From NCBI GenBank assembly GCA_030825745.1, contig JAPJPH010000057.1, positions 1-6,039 of the forward strand: a stretch of 6,039 bases of DNA, read 5' to 3'. Source of the stretch: Anaerococcus sp. Its GTDB lineage: Bacteria > Bacillota > Clostridia > Tissierellales > Peptoniphilaceae. Made by a program: the position numbers and the translations under genes. The notes beneath the pieces were generated by a model. The model saw only the letters and a list, made by a program, of their open reading frames with translations. It was not told the origin of the DNA and searched no databases. Of this stretch, positions 5,838-6,039 are shown piece by piece. Numbering within the stretch: position 1 is the stretch's first letter; every line of letters begins with the position of its first letter.

Positions 5838-6039
5838 TAAAATTTTAAATGCTTTATTTTTATCTTGAATAAGGTTTTCCAAAAAATTTTAATTCCACTT
5901 TTTTCAATATACTTAAAATTAAGATTTGCGTTTAACATATTTTAATATTTGAAATGCCTTATAACTCAATATAACATCATAATTTACATTGATTTAACAT
6001 TGGAAAATTGATATTAAAATATATCAGAAGATATCTCAC
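5838..6039. other. AT-rich region with no supported gene
   Basis: Both strands were read. All frames carry frequent stops. The longest ATG frame on the minus strand (5938-5801, 45 codons) lacks a ribosome binding site, is dominated by Lys, Ile, Leu and Phe, and runs into the IS end, so it is not called. Short GATAT/ATATC inverted repeats occur at about 6009-6035, ordinary for this base composition. The gene to the right lies outside the window. Confidence 0.6.

Noticed and set aside
5801..5938. Minus-strand ATG frame of 45 codons reading into the IS end
   Set aside because: It has no ribosome binding site, is dominated by Lys/Ile/Leu/Phe from AT-rich DNA, and its last third is simply the IS terminal sequence.

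Overview
The window looks like AT-rich chromosomal DNA of a low-GC Gram-positive anaerobe or a relative (Bacillota, possibly Tissierellia/Clostridia). This is inferred from AT-rich codon use, strong AGGAGG-type ribosome binding sites, a textbook vegetative promoter, and the families present. No rRNA, tRNA, CRISPR or complete mobile element was seen, so the genus cannot be named.

The core is one compact four-gene operon on the minus strand, running from about 5560 down to 540. In order of transcription it encodes a TetR-family repressor (5490-4873), a 12-TM-type major facilitator efflux protein (4880-3594), an 8-TM ABC permease built from two FtsX/MacB-like halves (3604-1295), and its MacB/LolD-like ATPase (1292-540). 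The genes overlap by 8 bp, overlap by 11 bp, and are separated by 2 bp, and each internal ribosome binding site lies inside the end of the gene before it. A sigma-A-type promoter (TTGAAA, 17 bp, TACAAT) precedes tetR. A near-perfect 23-bp palindrome follows the -10 box by 3 bp and covers the expected transcription start. The simplest reading is an autoregulated, ligand-inducible export operon that carries two different transporters, one proton-driven and one ATP-driven. The substrate cannot be read from the sequence.

Upstream of the operon (about 5560-5837) is a decayed IS3-family (IS150-like) insertion sequence: one recognisable terminal end, then an orfA reading frame with three in-frame TAA stops and a 1-nt frameshift. 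Recognisable homology ends exactly where the -35 box of the operon begins, so the -35 hexamer appears to come from, or abut, transposase DNA. From 5838 to 6039 the DNA is very AT-rich and no gene can be supported.

Downstream, 125-539 is intergenic. It holds two small inverted repeats and a short minus-strand stretch that reads like a frameshifted gene remnant, with no convincing terminator. Positions 2-124 appear to be the last 40 codons of a plus-strand membrane-protein gene that converges on the operon.
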